From positions 22,720 to 86,719 of the forward strand of contig ML986768.1 of assembly GCA_010094045.1 (NCBI GenBank): DNA of 64,000 nucleotides. Reading direction: 5' to 3'. Positions within the stretch are counted from its first letter, which is position 1. Every line of letters starts with the position of its first letter. The position numbers were made by a program, and so were the translations under genes. The notes beneath the pieces are model-generated. The model did no database searches. It saw only the letters and a program-made list of their open reading frames with translations, and had not been told where the DNA came from. This document shows, one piece after another, positions 45,901 to 57,725 of this stretch. The stretch is from Lojkania enalia. Lineage: Eukaryota > Ascomycota > Dothideomycetes > Pleosporales.

Positions 45901-47713
45901 ATCCATCAATATCCGCACCCTGACTCATACCCCCCGTCTGCCGACGGATCGCACGGCCCACATAAAGAGCGCGCGGGACGGGCCGTGTTAGAGTCGGGCG
46001 GAAACACATGATTATCGGATCTCGTACGAGGTCATAATAAGAATAGCAAGGGGGTTCCGCGTACCACGGCTGGGTGCCAACAGCCCAGAGTATTTTGTGC
46101 GCTAGTCGTGCTCCGCTATTACCTTGTGTCAAACAGTGTCCCCCGGTTGAGGAAAACGATCGTGTGTAGAGGAACACGCATCCGGTCGTTGGTGGAAGGA
46201 AGCATGTCGTTATTTGGAGGCCCAATATTACACACAAACTTACACACAAACCGACGCTGCCCGAAGATAAGACCTCTTATCCCGTACTCACATGCAAAAA
46301 CAGACTTCTAGAAGGAAAAAGTCCATCTCTTTGTCCAACGCACTGTGAACCATTTCCCCTATTCGGACGCGCTGATTGTGCAACGACGATCTGCATTCAG
46401 CCTTGTGTCTTGCGGGGTTTTCATCGCTTGAGTAAGGGCAAACGGTCATACAAATAATTATAGTTTTGTACGCACATAGGCTATTTCTTGTGATCATATC
46501 CTAGTCCTACCATTCGTTTACTGCCAAACAGCTGTAGGAGATCTGCAGCTCAAATCACATCCTCATTTGACTCGAATCAATGATTTGTCTGTATCCTGCT
46601 TGTAACCTTGGAAATTGTCCCGTCCGGAGTTGCCGCCATTGCCGAATTAGGCTTTAGGGTAGCGCCAAATGGTTGATCATGAGAATACCAGATCTCTTCA
46701 AATCTTACTTCGAATCGGCTGTGAGTGCTGAATGACGCTATCTTCGGGCCGGAACCTTGGTCGGGATAGGGTGAAAGAGGGTATACATATACCGAGCCGA
46801 ACCTGGTCATGCGCCTTGCCTTACTCGCTGCTCAGACAAACCCCCACAAGTTTAAAAACTTGTTTATACTAAACTTATGTGGGGCTCTTTTGCTTTTTCA
46901 CCGATAAGCGAGCCCATGGTGGTCGTTTCTGTGCTGTTCGTTGCACTGTAGCCTATGCTAATGTAGAATTGCCAGTCAAGCTATGATGCTACTACGTATG
47001 AGCGAATTGATCAAAAACATCACAATCCTGAACCCTCGTGCTCCAAAACACTGAGAGCCCCGTCTACTGTCATGGGATTTACCGCTGGTGTTAACCTCGG
47101 TTCTAGCTGAAGCCGCCAAAGATCAGCAAGGTACGAAGCCCCGCCTCCCTCATCGCGCTAGACATGCATGCTTTCGACACAATATGCACGTGGATGAAAA
47201 CGGTGTAGCGAGGCGTGGTAAGATCTGGATTTGGATCGGGGGAATTCTCTTTATTGGTTGCACTTCCATGCCAAGCATTGGACGGAGTGAGTGAACGTGG
47301 TCTAAAATGCATTTACTTGGATTTCGTTTTGTGCCTCTTCAGCCGCTGCAAAAAGATAAAACGTCATAGAATCACACTCCAAACATCTTCAACGCCAAGT
47401 AAATATCACAGTGTCATGCTCTACTTCGTCCATAGTTTGTGAAACTCATGACTAGCTTGTCGCTACAATGTGTATGTGACATGAAGGAAATTTTATGAAG
47501 CCCTCATTTCTTTTGTTGGCTAGATGGTGACATAATGATACAGAGATGTTGGATGTTTCGACCAAAGGAAAATGCCGTCCTGCGGCATGCATGTGCACTC
47601 AAGGCTTCCATGTTTTGTCTATGCAATGCACCAACTGATTCAGAAGGACTACACTCACCTCAAGTTCAGGCATTGCCAAAAGTCAGAGTCAGGCAGAGCA
47701 ATATATAGCTCAA
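42918..47713. other. 4.8-kb AT-rich region without supported genes
   Basis: No intact gene. Short frames at 43201-43539 (plus), 45875-46249 (minus; VGRAIRRQTGGMSQGADIDG) and 46577-46810 (minus) have some coding flavour but no recognised family and no splice partners. Composition fits the decayed compartment on the left. Confidence 0.45.
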
Positions 47714-49314
47714 TCAAAGAATCCTCTCTGCCCAGGTCGCAAGGCCGCCTTCCTCGTCAATCAATCTCTTCATGTCCACTTCTGCAATTCTGATGAGAAT
47801 TTCGTAAGGAGGTTCGGTTCCGTCGACGTTCGCATTGGGCTTGCGGGGCAAGAACACGATGCCACCGTCTATTTCAGAATGGCTGCGCCTGAAGAATTCC
47901 GGTGCGGGTGTGGCAGTGCCAGGGATGTTCCAATCTTCATACGCTTCAAAATTTGTCCACGAGGTCATATACATGTCAGGGCCAAACCGAAATCGCATCG
48001 CGAGCTCGGTATCAACAATGGGGCCGAGCGATGCAAGATAGGCGAAGTGATCGTGGATCCAAGCCTCGTCAACTTTGGCAATGCTGCGATCGATGCTTTG
48101 GATGGCACGGATGATCGTCTTATCCGTTACACTACGGGTCTTCAGTTACACGGGAGTCAAGGCAATCACCTGCAGGTCATACGACGATATATGTGACAGG
48201 CTATGCATCGTCAGGCAGGGATAAACTAAGAGAAACATACCTATTTTCGGACACTAGATCCGCGATCAACATCGTGGCCTTCGTTCCCAGTGCCAGGTTT
48301 CCCATGTACTCTCTAGACAGCTTCGCTGTCAAACGCTTTCGCAAATTAACGGCAATTGCAATGTGCGTGTCCTCATACTCTTTCAAGTGTGGATGTCTTG
48401 CCCGCGTCACGTGAATCCAGACCAAGGCTGAGAGAATAGTGAAAATGGAAATTGGTCTCTTTGTCTCCACACTTTGTTCCTTGAGGGAGTTCCGAAAGGC
48501 TTGGACCCGCGCCGCCGAGATAACAAAGATTTTCCCCGCGCATGGAGTTCCCTCGGGAAGAGTCTTGGCGTATTGGAAGACTTTATCCCCGTATATTCTG
48601 GCTTTCGCGTCAGTTTCGATGTGTGCCAGCTCCGCAATGAGCTCATCAAGCCTTAGTCGTGGAACTGAATCATCTCGCTCTTGTTCTTCCAAATTGTCAG
48701 CGGGCTACTCAACCTGATAAGGGGGTGGCTTTACTGAATGGTAGCGGGTGTGCGCGATTTCTAACATCCTCCGCGAAGTGCTTCAGAAAGTTGCTTCGAC
48801 CACTCCCATCCATGACTGAGTGGTGTGTGTAGGTACTCAAGACAAGGCCGCCTGGAATGAAGAAGGCTCCGATGCCGATAACAGGGGTGGAGTTGTCCTT
48901 GTACGAAATGATACCCTCGACATCTGGCGCCGAGATGCCTGGGTGCTCGCGCAAAGTCCTGGGAGCAAATATCTGGCCCAGAAATACGCTTGCGGGCATG
49001 CCCTGTCTCTTAAGGTGTGCATAGTTATAATTCTCATTGGGTACAATCTCCCAGGTGAACAGGTCTGCCACATGGGCATTGGTGACAACGGCGGGGTATC
49101 TGAGCTGCAATTTCCCCGTCACGGGATCCTCAGGGCCAAGCGTCCCAGCGAGGAAGGGAAACCTGTTGAGTGTCACGCGCAGTCCTTCAGCGAGAGCCTG
49201 GACAGCAGTTTCCGCCTCGCTCGAGCTGGGGAAAGGAAAGACGGATAGGGTCTGGACGTAAGTCCGAGCCACCCGCTGATCTAGAACGGAGAGGTGGAAG
49301 GACCTTTCAGCCAT
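47714..49314 (-). CDS. BAHD / trichothecene 3-O-acetyltransferase-like acyltransferase
   Basis: This is a predicted acyl-CoA-dependent O- or N-acyltransferase. Three exons (49314-48735, 48685-48241, 48131-47714) give 480 residues, the usual length; introns are 49 nt (GTAAAG, branch CTGAC, GGAAG) and 109 nt (GTATGT...CGTAG). Together they cross every stop between the three open frames. The start MAERSFHLSVLDQ fits the family; the frame upstream to 49572 overlaps a tandem repeat. The catalytic HxxxD is H165-S-V-M-D169. The usual late DFGWG motif is replaced: after DMYMTSWTNF the sequence is EDWNIPGTATP, so structure or activity may differ. Relatives acetylate secondary metabolites. The first intron has a weak donor; a frameshift there is the alternative. 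Confidence 0.8.
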
Positions 49315-52300
49315 ATGCAGTTGCTCGTAGCTCGTAGCTCGCCCGGTATCTGGTCTTGGTAGATGTAAGAAAGGCCAGAACGTGTCTCGTAGTTGGTACA
49401 ATGGGAGTGATAGGCTCCAGTCTCGGTGGATGTAGGTAGTTATAGCCAGAATGTGTCCTGTAGTTTGGTACAGAGGGGAGTGATGGCGGACAGCTGAAGA
49501 CTTGTACACCCCAAAAAAGGAAGTGGGCGGCGTATAAGTACCCAGGCAGTCCCTCCCTTCCCAGACAGGCACGTGTTCCCCTTATCACAACCTCTAGCTA
49601 AGCAGGCAAACAACATTTTGTGTGCCTCGCAAGAGCCTTTCTTCTCTCACTTCACCGCTCCCAGCGTTTGACACATTGTGTCACCAGCCAGTCAAACCAG
49701 ATCATCTCAGGCCGTCCGCAAACGGCATCGTGCTTTTGCCCACCGAAGCCTATCCGCTTCCCCGGATAAGCTTTTTTCGCAGAGCAAGGTATACCCGCTT
49801 TTCGACAGGCGCAGTACTTTTCTTCCGCCTTCCCCGGGCCCATGCCATCTAAGCCGTAAGCCTGGCACGGCGTTGACACTGCGGAAGCGGGCCTTGCTTG
49901 CAGCTAACCTTCGTGGCCGCTCCTCGTCCCCAATGGCTTGTCATGGCCGCCATAATTCGCCCGCGCTCTTTATCAGCAGGCTTCCCATTGGAGTTAACAG
50001 CGTTCCCGATCGGGCACTTCACGATGCAGCTGTGGAGAAGAGTTAGCGGCATTTAACTAGTGCGATAGGGCTGAATCGGCTCGTATTGCAGCATGTTTGT
50101 TGGCGGCGCCCTATGAAATTGAACCGGGAGCGCGCGGTACAGCAATCCAGCCGTACGTATGTGCCAACACGCAGAGATGAGGACATGAAACATTGTGCAA
50201 CATACACTGCGAGAATATTACAGGTAGTTATGAATCCCTGGTGATGGTGAGGTGTTTCTTTATTTTTCTTTTAGCCGGGCTCGCGATTATGAATCCAAGT
50301 CATCGAGTGAGGCGAACACAGTTGCGCCACCAACACCTGTCCATACACGCGGTAGAGCATATAGATCCACTATCGGTGGTCAGCATGTTGCGACATTGGG
50401 AAGACTATCTTACCAAGGCATGTTTAGATGTATCGCATGATATTCGAGATTCCGCTGTCCAGGTGCACCCGGAAGCTCAGGTCGGGACCATATAGTTGAG
50501 GGCAGCACAACGCAGAAGGATAATAAACTACATGCACACTTGGGCCCAATTGCTCCGGGAAAGAAGCTTAATGACAGGGTGGTCGAAAGAGCGCAAACAG
50601 CAGGCGAAGAGGTCGGACCTTGTGACGAGAAGCCTTAGGAACCCAGGAAAATCATTGGCAGAAGCGTCTTTTGGGATATACATCCATTTATGACAACATG
50701 TATCTGATGAAAGACGACCATGGTATACCCAATGATACTCTGGGGACCTCACACGGTCGTGTGTCCCCGGTCTTCTAGGTAGGGCCACGCTGAAGCCGTT
50801 GATAGCTGTATTAGCGGTCATAGACGAGGCATGAAGCCGAGCCGTTGTGAGTCCATCAAACAAGAATGCATGTTGTCAGTGGAGTGGCGCTAGCAATGCC
50901 CCGCTGAGAATGAACAACCATGCCCAGCCAAAAGATTGGTCATGACCGCCAATGCTATTGGCAGTCTCAATAGCAGATCCCGATTTATATGCGCTGTAAT
51001 GCAATCCCAAGCTCGATGGATCTTTGCCGGATCCTTTCTGACGCTGGTACATAGTGAGAACAGAGTTCAGAATGCAAGCGAAGACAGAGCGACAGTATAC
51101 GAACCAGGTAACAGGGAAACCCCAGTTCAAAGGTGCCGGGCTTGAATCCGGCTGACAGTTGGCTATCTGCATTCTCCGTGACTGAGATATCATTCCCGCG
51201 AACTGTTGCTGATGGCATATTGTTTCTATGATCACTTATAGTAGCATATTCAAAGGATTAAAAAAGTCGTCACGGCCGAGCTCATAAAAGCAAGCCGATC
51301 AACACGTGTCTTATATTAAGGCCCTCTTTGCGTCTGCTGGGAGACATTCCAAAGAGATTTCGAGTTTTCTGGAATCCGCTAGGTTGAGAGAAGCTCGTGT
51401 CAGGACACCGCCCGCTAGAAAATTTCACCTACCGAACTAGGTAAGAAAGCAGACAGCACCGCGTGAGAAGCATGCTCGAGATGCCAGCCTTTTGATCAAG
51501 GTCGTCTCCTTTCTGCCCCTCTAACTTTTCTCGAACCGAATGTACCACAAATGTTTGGCGCTGTAGCTAACTATCAATACATTTGGTTAGGACCTGTTAT
51601 AACGAACGAACGTTAAAATATTTTATTTCAATGGCACACGGTGACACATGAGTACAGAAATACATGTACATAGCCAACAGCAATTCAACGGAGCATCGTT
51701 AAAGTCGCTGGAGAACCACACATAAGACTTAACTTCTTTTCTTCTTTGGAAAACCTCTGTGGTGTGTCTGTCACTTCATAATCCATTACCTATTCTCTCT
51801 GGAATTCGCATGATGGCTGTCTCCTAGGATGGCTTGTCGTTGAGCGAAAGTACCAAGCGAGATCTGCGTCCACTTCGCTAAGCGAGAATTATCAGTTATT
51901 ATATTGAACAATGTTTGTTCCTATATACCTAGGTTAGTATGCATAGGAAATGCATTATCGACGCATATTAGGCAAATAAAGGAGCCCCGATGCTCGTATG
52001 ATCTTTATGCAACTCTAGAATGCAATTGAGTCTGCATACGATATATATACTGTTATTTGTCGCTTTATGTTCATACTCCGAGAGCTTGCACAAAATGACT
52101 TGTAACCTTTTTGGCTTAAACCCGCCGTACCACCCACAAGAGAGCGCTAAGGCAAGAGGTTCGGGTCGGAGAGATGTGGTGTTCCATTCATAATGTGCGC
52201 TAGAGATGCTGGCTGAACTAACCATTCCTGCTATCGCTGAACAGTTCCGGTCTGAACTCGAAGGAGAATACTGAGCAGGGAAATCATGGGTTATCCCTGC

Positions 52301-53786
52301 TCTTTTAAACTTGGCCGATGTGAAGGGATCTGGAAATGAACATTCGAGGGCTCTTGGAATCGACTGCTGGAAGAAGATTTCAATGTTGAGCCTAATTAAC
52401 ATCTTGGTTTGCGTTTTAAGAATGCTTGGAGTTCAATGGAACTTATCGTATCGATAGTCGCTTTTACGTCAGAGAGAACTTTCATTGTTGATGTGTCGGC
52501 AATAGGAAATTTACTAGAGAACCTACCTAGAATTATTTGATATTTTCAAAAGATCGAATATGGAACCATCGCGTCGGTAAATGACTAGTAATTTTGCGAT
52601 GCAATATACTACAAACGTCCATGACAACCCGAGCAGCTTGTGAGAAGAGTGGAGAAAAAATCGAATTCGTAGTCTCGTTAGTAGCAAAGTACTGCATAAC
52701 GGATTCCTAAACACCTATGGAAATAATAAGTATATCGCATATCTAGAATATGTGGACTGAAGAACCTTCCTTGTTGCATCGTAGGATCGGAGTAGCCGAA
52801 AAATGCTGCAAGAAAGCTGTACGGCAAAGGTTTTAACTCTCAACAATTCCAAGGGGCAGCAGTAGCCCTATTAAGCCGGACTACATGTCCCAAGAGCATC
52901 AGAAATCTAAGCTTTCGAAATTCTACTCTCATTATGTTTCAAAGGAGAACGCCATCATGCATTTAAGGTCATTGATTCTGATATTAATTAACTATGCGAC
53001 TTGTTCGTTGCGCTAGATGAAGTAGGGCCATCAATTATCGCATTTCTTTCTTCTGCAGTTCGCGCTCTATTCACTCCACGACACTAATTCATATGTGCCA
53101 TGCTATTGAGCGAAACGAGTATTTTTCAATATAATTCTCTCCTTCTTTGTTGTTCTGCCCGCGCCTCCACTATGCGAACTAGGACGTCGACTAAGATTCC
53201 GACCGCGCTCCAGCGTATTTTCCGGGGACACCTCTGGAAACCAGCCAACAACAATACCAGGTTGTATGTTTAGATTCTATTTATTCTAAATATCTCGCAA
53301 TGTGGAGTCTCAAGAAACAGACACGACTGTTTCGAATTAACACGTGGTTAGATGATGGGGCTGCTATAACGTGTAACCAACCAGAAGAGCGCGAAACTTA
53401 TAGGGTTGGCATTGGTATATCTAAAGTTGAATCACTCTTTCACTCTCTATAAATAATTTATCAGGCCCTTTCCTCGTTCATCAGTCGCGCATGTCACTTA
53501 GCAAAAAATGATTCTTTTGCGACTCCATTTACCCATCTAACAAACTAAGTATGATCGTCTTCACGTCAAGAAGACACTTTCTATTGGCCTATGTCCCTAG
53601 TTCTCTGCACCTTCACAGTATTCCATGCTTCAAAGTTTTGCAATTCCTCTTTTCACACTGCAACAGATGTCATCGGGGACTGATTCACCCAATCCCAAAG
53701 CAAAAAAAGGAGGCAATCCGCAACCAGCTCGAGCATTAATACCAAGACTCTGTACCAACTACATCGCATAGAAATAAGGCTATAGC
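49315..53786. other. 4.5-kb region upstream of the acyltransferase, no supported gene
   Basis: The first 300 bp hold a tandem repeat (listed). Farther right, open frames at 50528-50863 and 50876-51235 (minus) run head to tail and contain hydrophobic pieces (FGWAWLFILSGALL) but no family I recognise. From 51.3 kb on the DNA is AT-rich and empty. Probably the acyltransferase promoter plus decayed genes. Confidence 0.4.
49369..49490. repeat. Imperfect tandem duplication in the acyltransferase 5' region
   Basis: Two copies of a roughly 75-bp unit lie in direct orientation. Copy 1 contains GCCAGAACGTGTCTCGTAG and copy 2 GCCAGAATGTGTCCTGTAG, each followed by TTGGTACA and GGGAGTGAT. The copies sit just upstream of the acyltransferase start and inside its 5' open frame, and they differ at several positions. 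Confidence 0.75.
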
Positions 53787-55169
53787 ATGCCTCATCAGTC
53801 CTTCTTCTTTCAGACAATATCCAACCTTGAACACGAGTTACAGGAGAACGGTTGTCTCGACTTCCCTAGTGGAGAATGCACATGCACGCTCAAGTGTCCA
53901 ATACATCCCCTCTTAGAGCTGAACCGGTGGGCGAGGGGCTACGATCAGTACACGGAGAAGTGCTGGCCTAGAATGCGCCCTGCACTTCAACTCGCCTCCC
54001 TGTTCTTGACTGAGGACTGCATGCTTCCTTGGTTCGAGCACGTGGCTTCTGGACGCTTGAAAACTAGGGACTCTAAGCAGTATCCCAAGGTGTATATCGA
54101 TCCAGTTCCGAGCACCCTTACCAAGGAGCGAATACAAAGGGTTAAACAGCAGCTACGCGACATGGCCGAGGTAACGACTTTCATGTTCACGCCTCGAAAG
54201 TACAAAAACACCGGGGACGGGCAAGCGTGGGGGGCCACGAGCCGATTCAAAAACGAGTTCGATTGGTGCCGTGAATTTCGCCGCGAGGACATGCCTTATA
54301 TCGACAATCGCTATCGGATAGACCCAAAGTTCGCTCATCGCGGAAGACCCTGCATATCCTTGTCGTACCGCTTTCAGGATTATTTCTGCAAAGGGCAGGA
54401 ACGCGCTAATAGCAGGGCTCAGGACTTCAGAATCTCGCTGCTGTTCGCAGTGACGATAGTTCACGAGATTGCTCACGCGTACTGGATGTATCTCGGGCGC
54501 TCGCACAGTCGGTTGACAGGACACGGGGAGCCGTACTGGAATCTGGACGACAAGGAAGCCGAACTGGGTTTCTCGTGGGAGGCCATGACGATCGGACGCA
54601 TCTTATCTCCAGCGCAATCCGAGCTCAACCTCTGCACGATACTCTACTCGATGCTGTTCAGGAACTATCGCGAGCGAGGCCAGCGCAGGATAACCGTGAG
54701 CCAGCTCGTTGACCGCGCGGGCGTGACCTTCCGCGACGTGCCCCTACCGCCCCCTCACAAGTTCGATATGGTGGCACAGGGGATGCGCAGCAACACATGG
54801 TTCTGCAGAGACGGCGGCAGAGCCGAAGCATACTACCTAGTCATTATCCACGCCATTCCTATAAAGTGGGTCGCCGACTGGTTTCTGGAAGAAGAGTGGG
54901 AGAGGAAGCGTAGGGTGTGGAGGCAGACTGGGAAATTTTCACCGCCGCCCTTGGGGCCGACATTCATGTTGGTGTATGCCAGGAATCCGGATGGATGGGC
55001 TCGGTTAAGATACAGCATCCGCGACGATGCTGATCCGTATCTAGAGGATGTCCGCAATCAGGCCGAGTCCATGGGTTGTACAGAAAGTATCGATAGAAGT
55101 GGCATCCCACTCCTTAGAGAGTACGACCATAATAATGGCATGGTCATTTCTAGTTCGGTAGAGGCTTAG
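53787..55169 (+). CDS. Zincin-like protein with HEIAH motif, uncharacterised fungal family
   Basis: An intronless frame of 460 residues. Residues 223-230 read TIVHEIAH, the HExxH pattern of zinc metallopeptidases. Downstream acidic residues in DDKEAELGFSWE (about 254-265) could supply the third zinc ligand, as in gluzincins. A Cys-rich piece near the N-terminus (CTCTLKCPIH, 31-40) may bind metal or be structural. There is no signal peptide, so the protein is probably intracellular. I do not recognise a named family. Gene and splice integrity within a decayed region argue for function. Protease activity is inference from one motif. Confidence 0.8.
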   Translation: MPHQSFFFQTISNLEHELQENGCLDFPSGECTCTLKCPIHPLLELNRWARGYDQYTEKCWPRMRPALQLASLFLTEDCMLPWFEHVASGRLKTRDSKQYPKVYIDPVPSTLTKERIQRVKQQLRDMAEVTTFMFTPRKYKNTGDGQAWGATSRFKNEFDWCREFRREDMPYIDNRYRIDPKFAHRGRPCISLSYRFQDYFCKGQERANSRAQDFRISLLFAVTIVHEIAHAYWMYLGRSHSRLTGHGEPYWNLDDKEAELGFSWEAMTIGRILSPAQSELNLCTILYSMLFRNYRERGQRRITVSQLVDRAGVTFRDVPLPPPHKFDMVAQGMRSNTWFCRDGGRAEAYYLVIIHAIPIKWVADWFLEEEWERKRRVWRQTGKFSPPPLGPTFMLVYARNPDGWARLRYSIRDDADPYLEDVRNQAESMGCTESIDRSGIPLLREYDHNNGMVISSSVEA

Positions 55170-55339
55170 GAGGCAGGTAAATTACATTCACTCCATTTTT
55201 AAGGGTAGACATTGACTTCGACATCCACTATATTATAGTCAGACTGTGACGATTAGATGCTCTTATACCAGTACCTTTTTATATCAAATAAGACATTACT
55301 CAAATGAAGGTTAAACAATATATATGAAAATGTTAAGAA

Positions 55340-57725
55340 TCATCGATCAGAATTGATCGGCGCCTTCTCATGCATATCCCAGCCAGCCTCCTGTCTGTGT
55401 AGGCTTTCAACAGTTTTACTGCTATCTAAATAATTTTGATACTTCAACATAGCCAATCCCTTCCGTATTCCCAGCTCGCTTGCTATGAACCGTAAAATAC
55501 CATGCATCCACTCCCTCCTTGCCCGTACATCAATACATCGTACCTCAGGTAGTGGTAGATCGAGTTCTGGTAGGCTAGGATTGGGGAAGTCAAAAGGGTG
55601 GGCGGCGAAAGTATGGATGAAAACTCTCTTGGCTGACTGCACAATTCCCGGGCTTGGTAGTTTCTGGGTTGTGGGTGAAGAAATGCGTATCGCCGGCGTA
55701 GCCCCGAATAGCGGCAAGAGGTCGAGACGCGGAAGGCCATCCAAATCCAATACCGCGGCTTCGGACTCGTAGTACAGGGAAGCCATATTCATTTCCTGTA
55801 CTCTTAACATGAATTGAGACGGTCCAGGTGGTTTCCGGGAGATTGTTGAAGATGCTAGTTGTGGAATCGAAGACGAATTGGGTTCGGAGCTAGGGATGAG
55901 ACCCAATCGGCTCATGGCGACTACGACAAACGATGGCCAGAGAGAGATATAGCCTCTAACTCCAGCCATTCCATGCAGCTCTTCGTTGGATTTGCCGTGG
56001 ATTGGGACAATAAAGTGGCCTATTACTGTTGAACATACTGCATCGACCTCCTCGACGAGTTTCATAGTCGCGAAGTGGTGACGGACTCGGAGTGAGACGT
56101 TGTCAAGAGGTAGCGTCCTCGAATCCTCTTTGCTAGCGTCTGTATTAACTAATTCAGGCATATTAAGCATCCAATTAAGTATCTCGATCGTATCCCGAAG
56201 TAGGAAGATTCGGGAGCTGTGGTAGAACATCCAGAGCCAAGCAACTCTAAGGCTCGAGTACGTATGTATTTCTGGCGGAGCACCTCTGCTCGTCATCAAT
56301 TCCGTTAATTTGGAATTGAACTGTGCCCAAGTTTCAGGAGTGTTTGGCAATTCTTTATATTTCCATTGTGGTGGGACGGTACTTTCCCACGCATGGTAGT
56401 CTGCATCCACATCGATGGCTTCTCGCAGCACGCCCTTCAATTCTTGTCGATTAGAGGGTGGGTTAGAATTGAACTTCATCTCACGCCACTTCGCATGTAG
56501 CGTTGCCACGCTATGGATAAGCTGTATTACGTATATTCCAGAAGAGATCAACGTGTCCCCCAAAAACATCTGTCTTGCCATAAGAATATCCTGGATGGGT
56601 ATTGATGGGGTTTTTGCCGAATGTAGCTCTCCAAGTAGCTACGGCCACCAATATATTAGTTAAGTTCTTTAGATAGATAAAAGTAGAAGGCAAACATACC
56701 ATTTGCGTGTACGTTGCTTCGTAGAGACTGGTCCTCCATTAGTCGTCGGATTGAAAACTGGTCAATGTACGTACTTTGCAGATATTGGGTTACTGTAGTA
56801 ACTTTCAACGGAGCGCAGCCTTAAAAGCGCATTCGCACCTTCCTTATGGGCAAGAAACGATCCGTCATGAATCGAAGACGTCAAATTCTGGTTAGATAGT
56901 GAGAGAAAGTCAAGTATTAAGGACAATATGCCCTACCTCATACATGCCCAAAACATATACAGAGCCAAGCGCATCGTCAGTAGCCGCTTGCTGCTTGTCT
57001 GCGATTAGTCTCCGGAGCATCTGAATGCCCTTACCTGCGCACTCTTCCGCTAGGATTTTGGCCTCAGGAACTTTGTGTCGCGCGCTGTAGTTGGCGTAAG
57101 AGATAGCATCCACCACAGTCTTAAAACATGAGCCTTCAGGTGATTTCTCGTAGAGAGTTGGGAGCCATTCTAGCACTCCTTCGGAAGCCTGGGAGGCATC
57201 CGTTCCAGGCCACTGGGATATCACAAAGTCGTAAAGGAATCGCTCGTAAGATGCGCGTCGAAGATTTGTTTGGCTGTCATGGCTAAGAGAAAGGACGTCC
57301 AGGCTCCGATTTGAGCTTAAAGTATCCGGCGAGTCGGTATGGGTGCTGCCCGGCGATTGATACTTGCTCTGCGGTGATACACGATCGCTGTGGTCGCTCT
57401 CCACGTGCTGGTTCGATTTCGACCGCTTGCGCCATGACTCTTCTGCTTTTTGGGCCGCAAACGGTGTTTGATTGCGAAAGAAAAGATTGTCTTGATCTCG
57501 GTATCTGCACTCGCGGCCGGATTTGCTACACCGATTGCACTCCGGCTTATTCTCGTCACACTATCGATTGATCAGCCCACGTATCTCGGTGACAACATGC
57601 TCCTCGCTCCCAGAAAGAGGGTCAATGAAATAATATCTACGTTCAAGGGCGGGCGCGGACATTACCTTAACCTTACGCGCTCTGCACACTTCACAGCCTT
57701 TGCTGGGACGTCCTCGATAGGACAT
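55340..57725 (-). CDS. Zn(II)2Cys6 transcription factor
   Basis: Five exons (57725-57666, 57560-56937, 56887-56775, 56733-56700, 56638-55340; introns 105, 49, 41 and 61 nt) give 709 residues. The zinc cluster is split by intron 1: CEVCRARKVK then CDENKPECNRCSKSGREC, with exact CX2CX6CX6CX2CX6C spacing. A Ser-rich linker follows, then the fungal regulator domain with RRASYERFLYDFVISQWPG, VYVLGMYENLTSSI and GANALLRLRS, the last two rebuilt by splicing. The start at 57725 (MSYRGRPSKG) puts the cluster at the extreme N-terminus as is usual; an ATG at 57806 would add 27 residues. The gene converges on the zincin-like gene. Whether it controls nearby genes is unknown. Confidence 0.88.

Noticed and set aside
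45875..46810. Minus-strand frames at 45875-46249 and 46577-46810
   Set aside because: Slight coding flavour but no recognised family, no start context and no in-frame splice partner.
48132..48740. Acyltransferase as a pseudogene with stops between three frames
   Set aside because: Introns of 49 and 109 nt remove all stops and give 480 residues in frame. The first donor is weak, so some doubt stays in the confidence.
50528..51235. Two head-to-tail minus-strand frames with hydrophobic pieces
   Set aside because: Suggestive of a membrane protein relic, but no order of transmembrane motifs or family signature could be supported.
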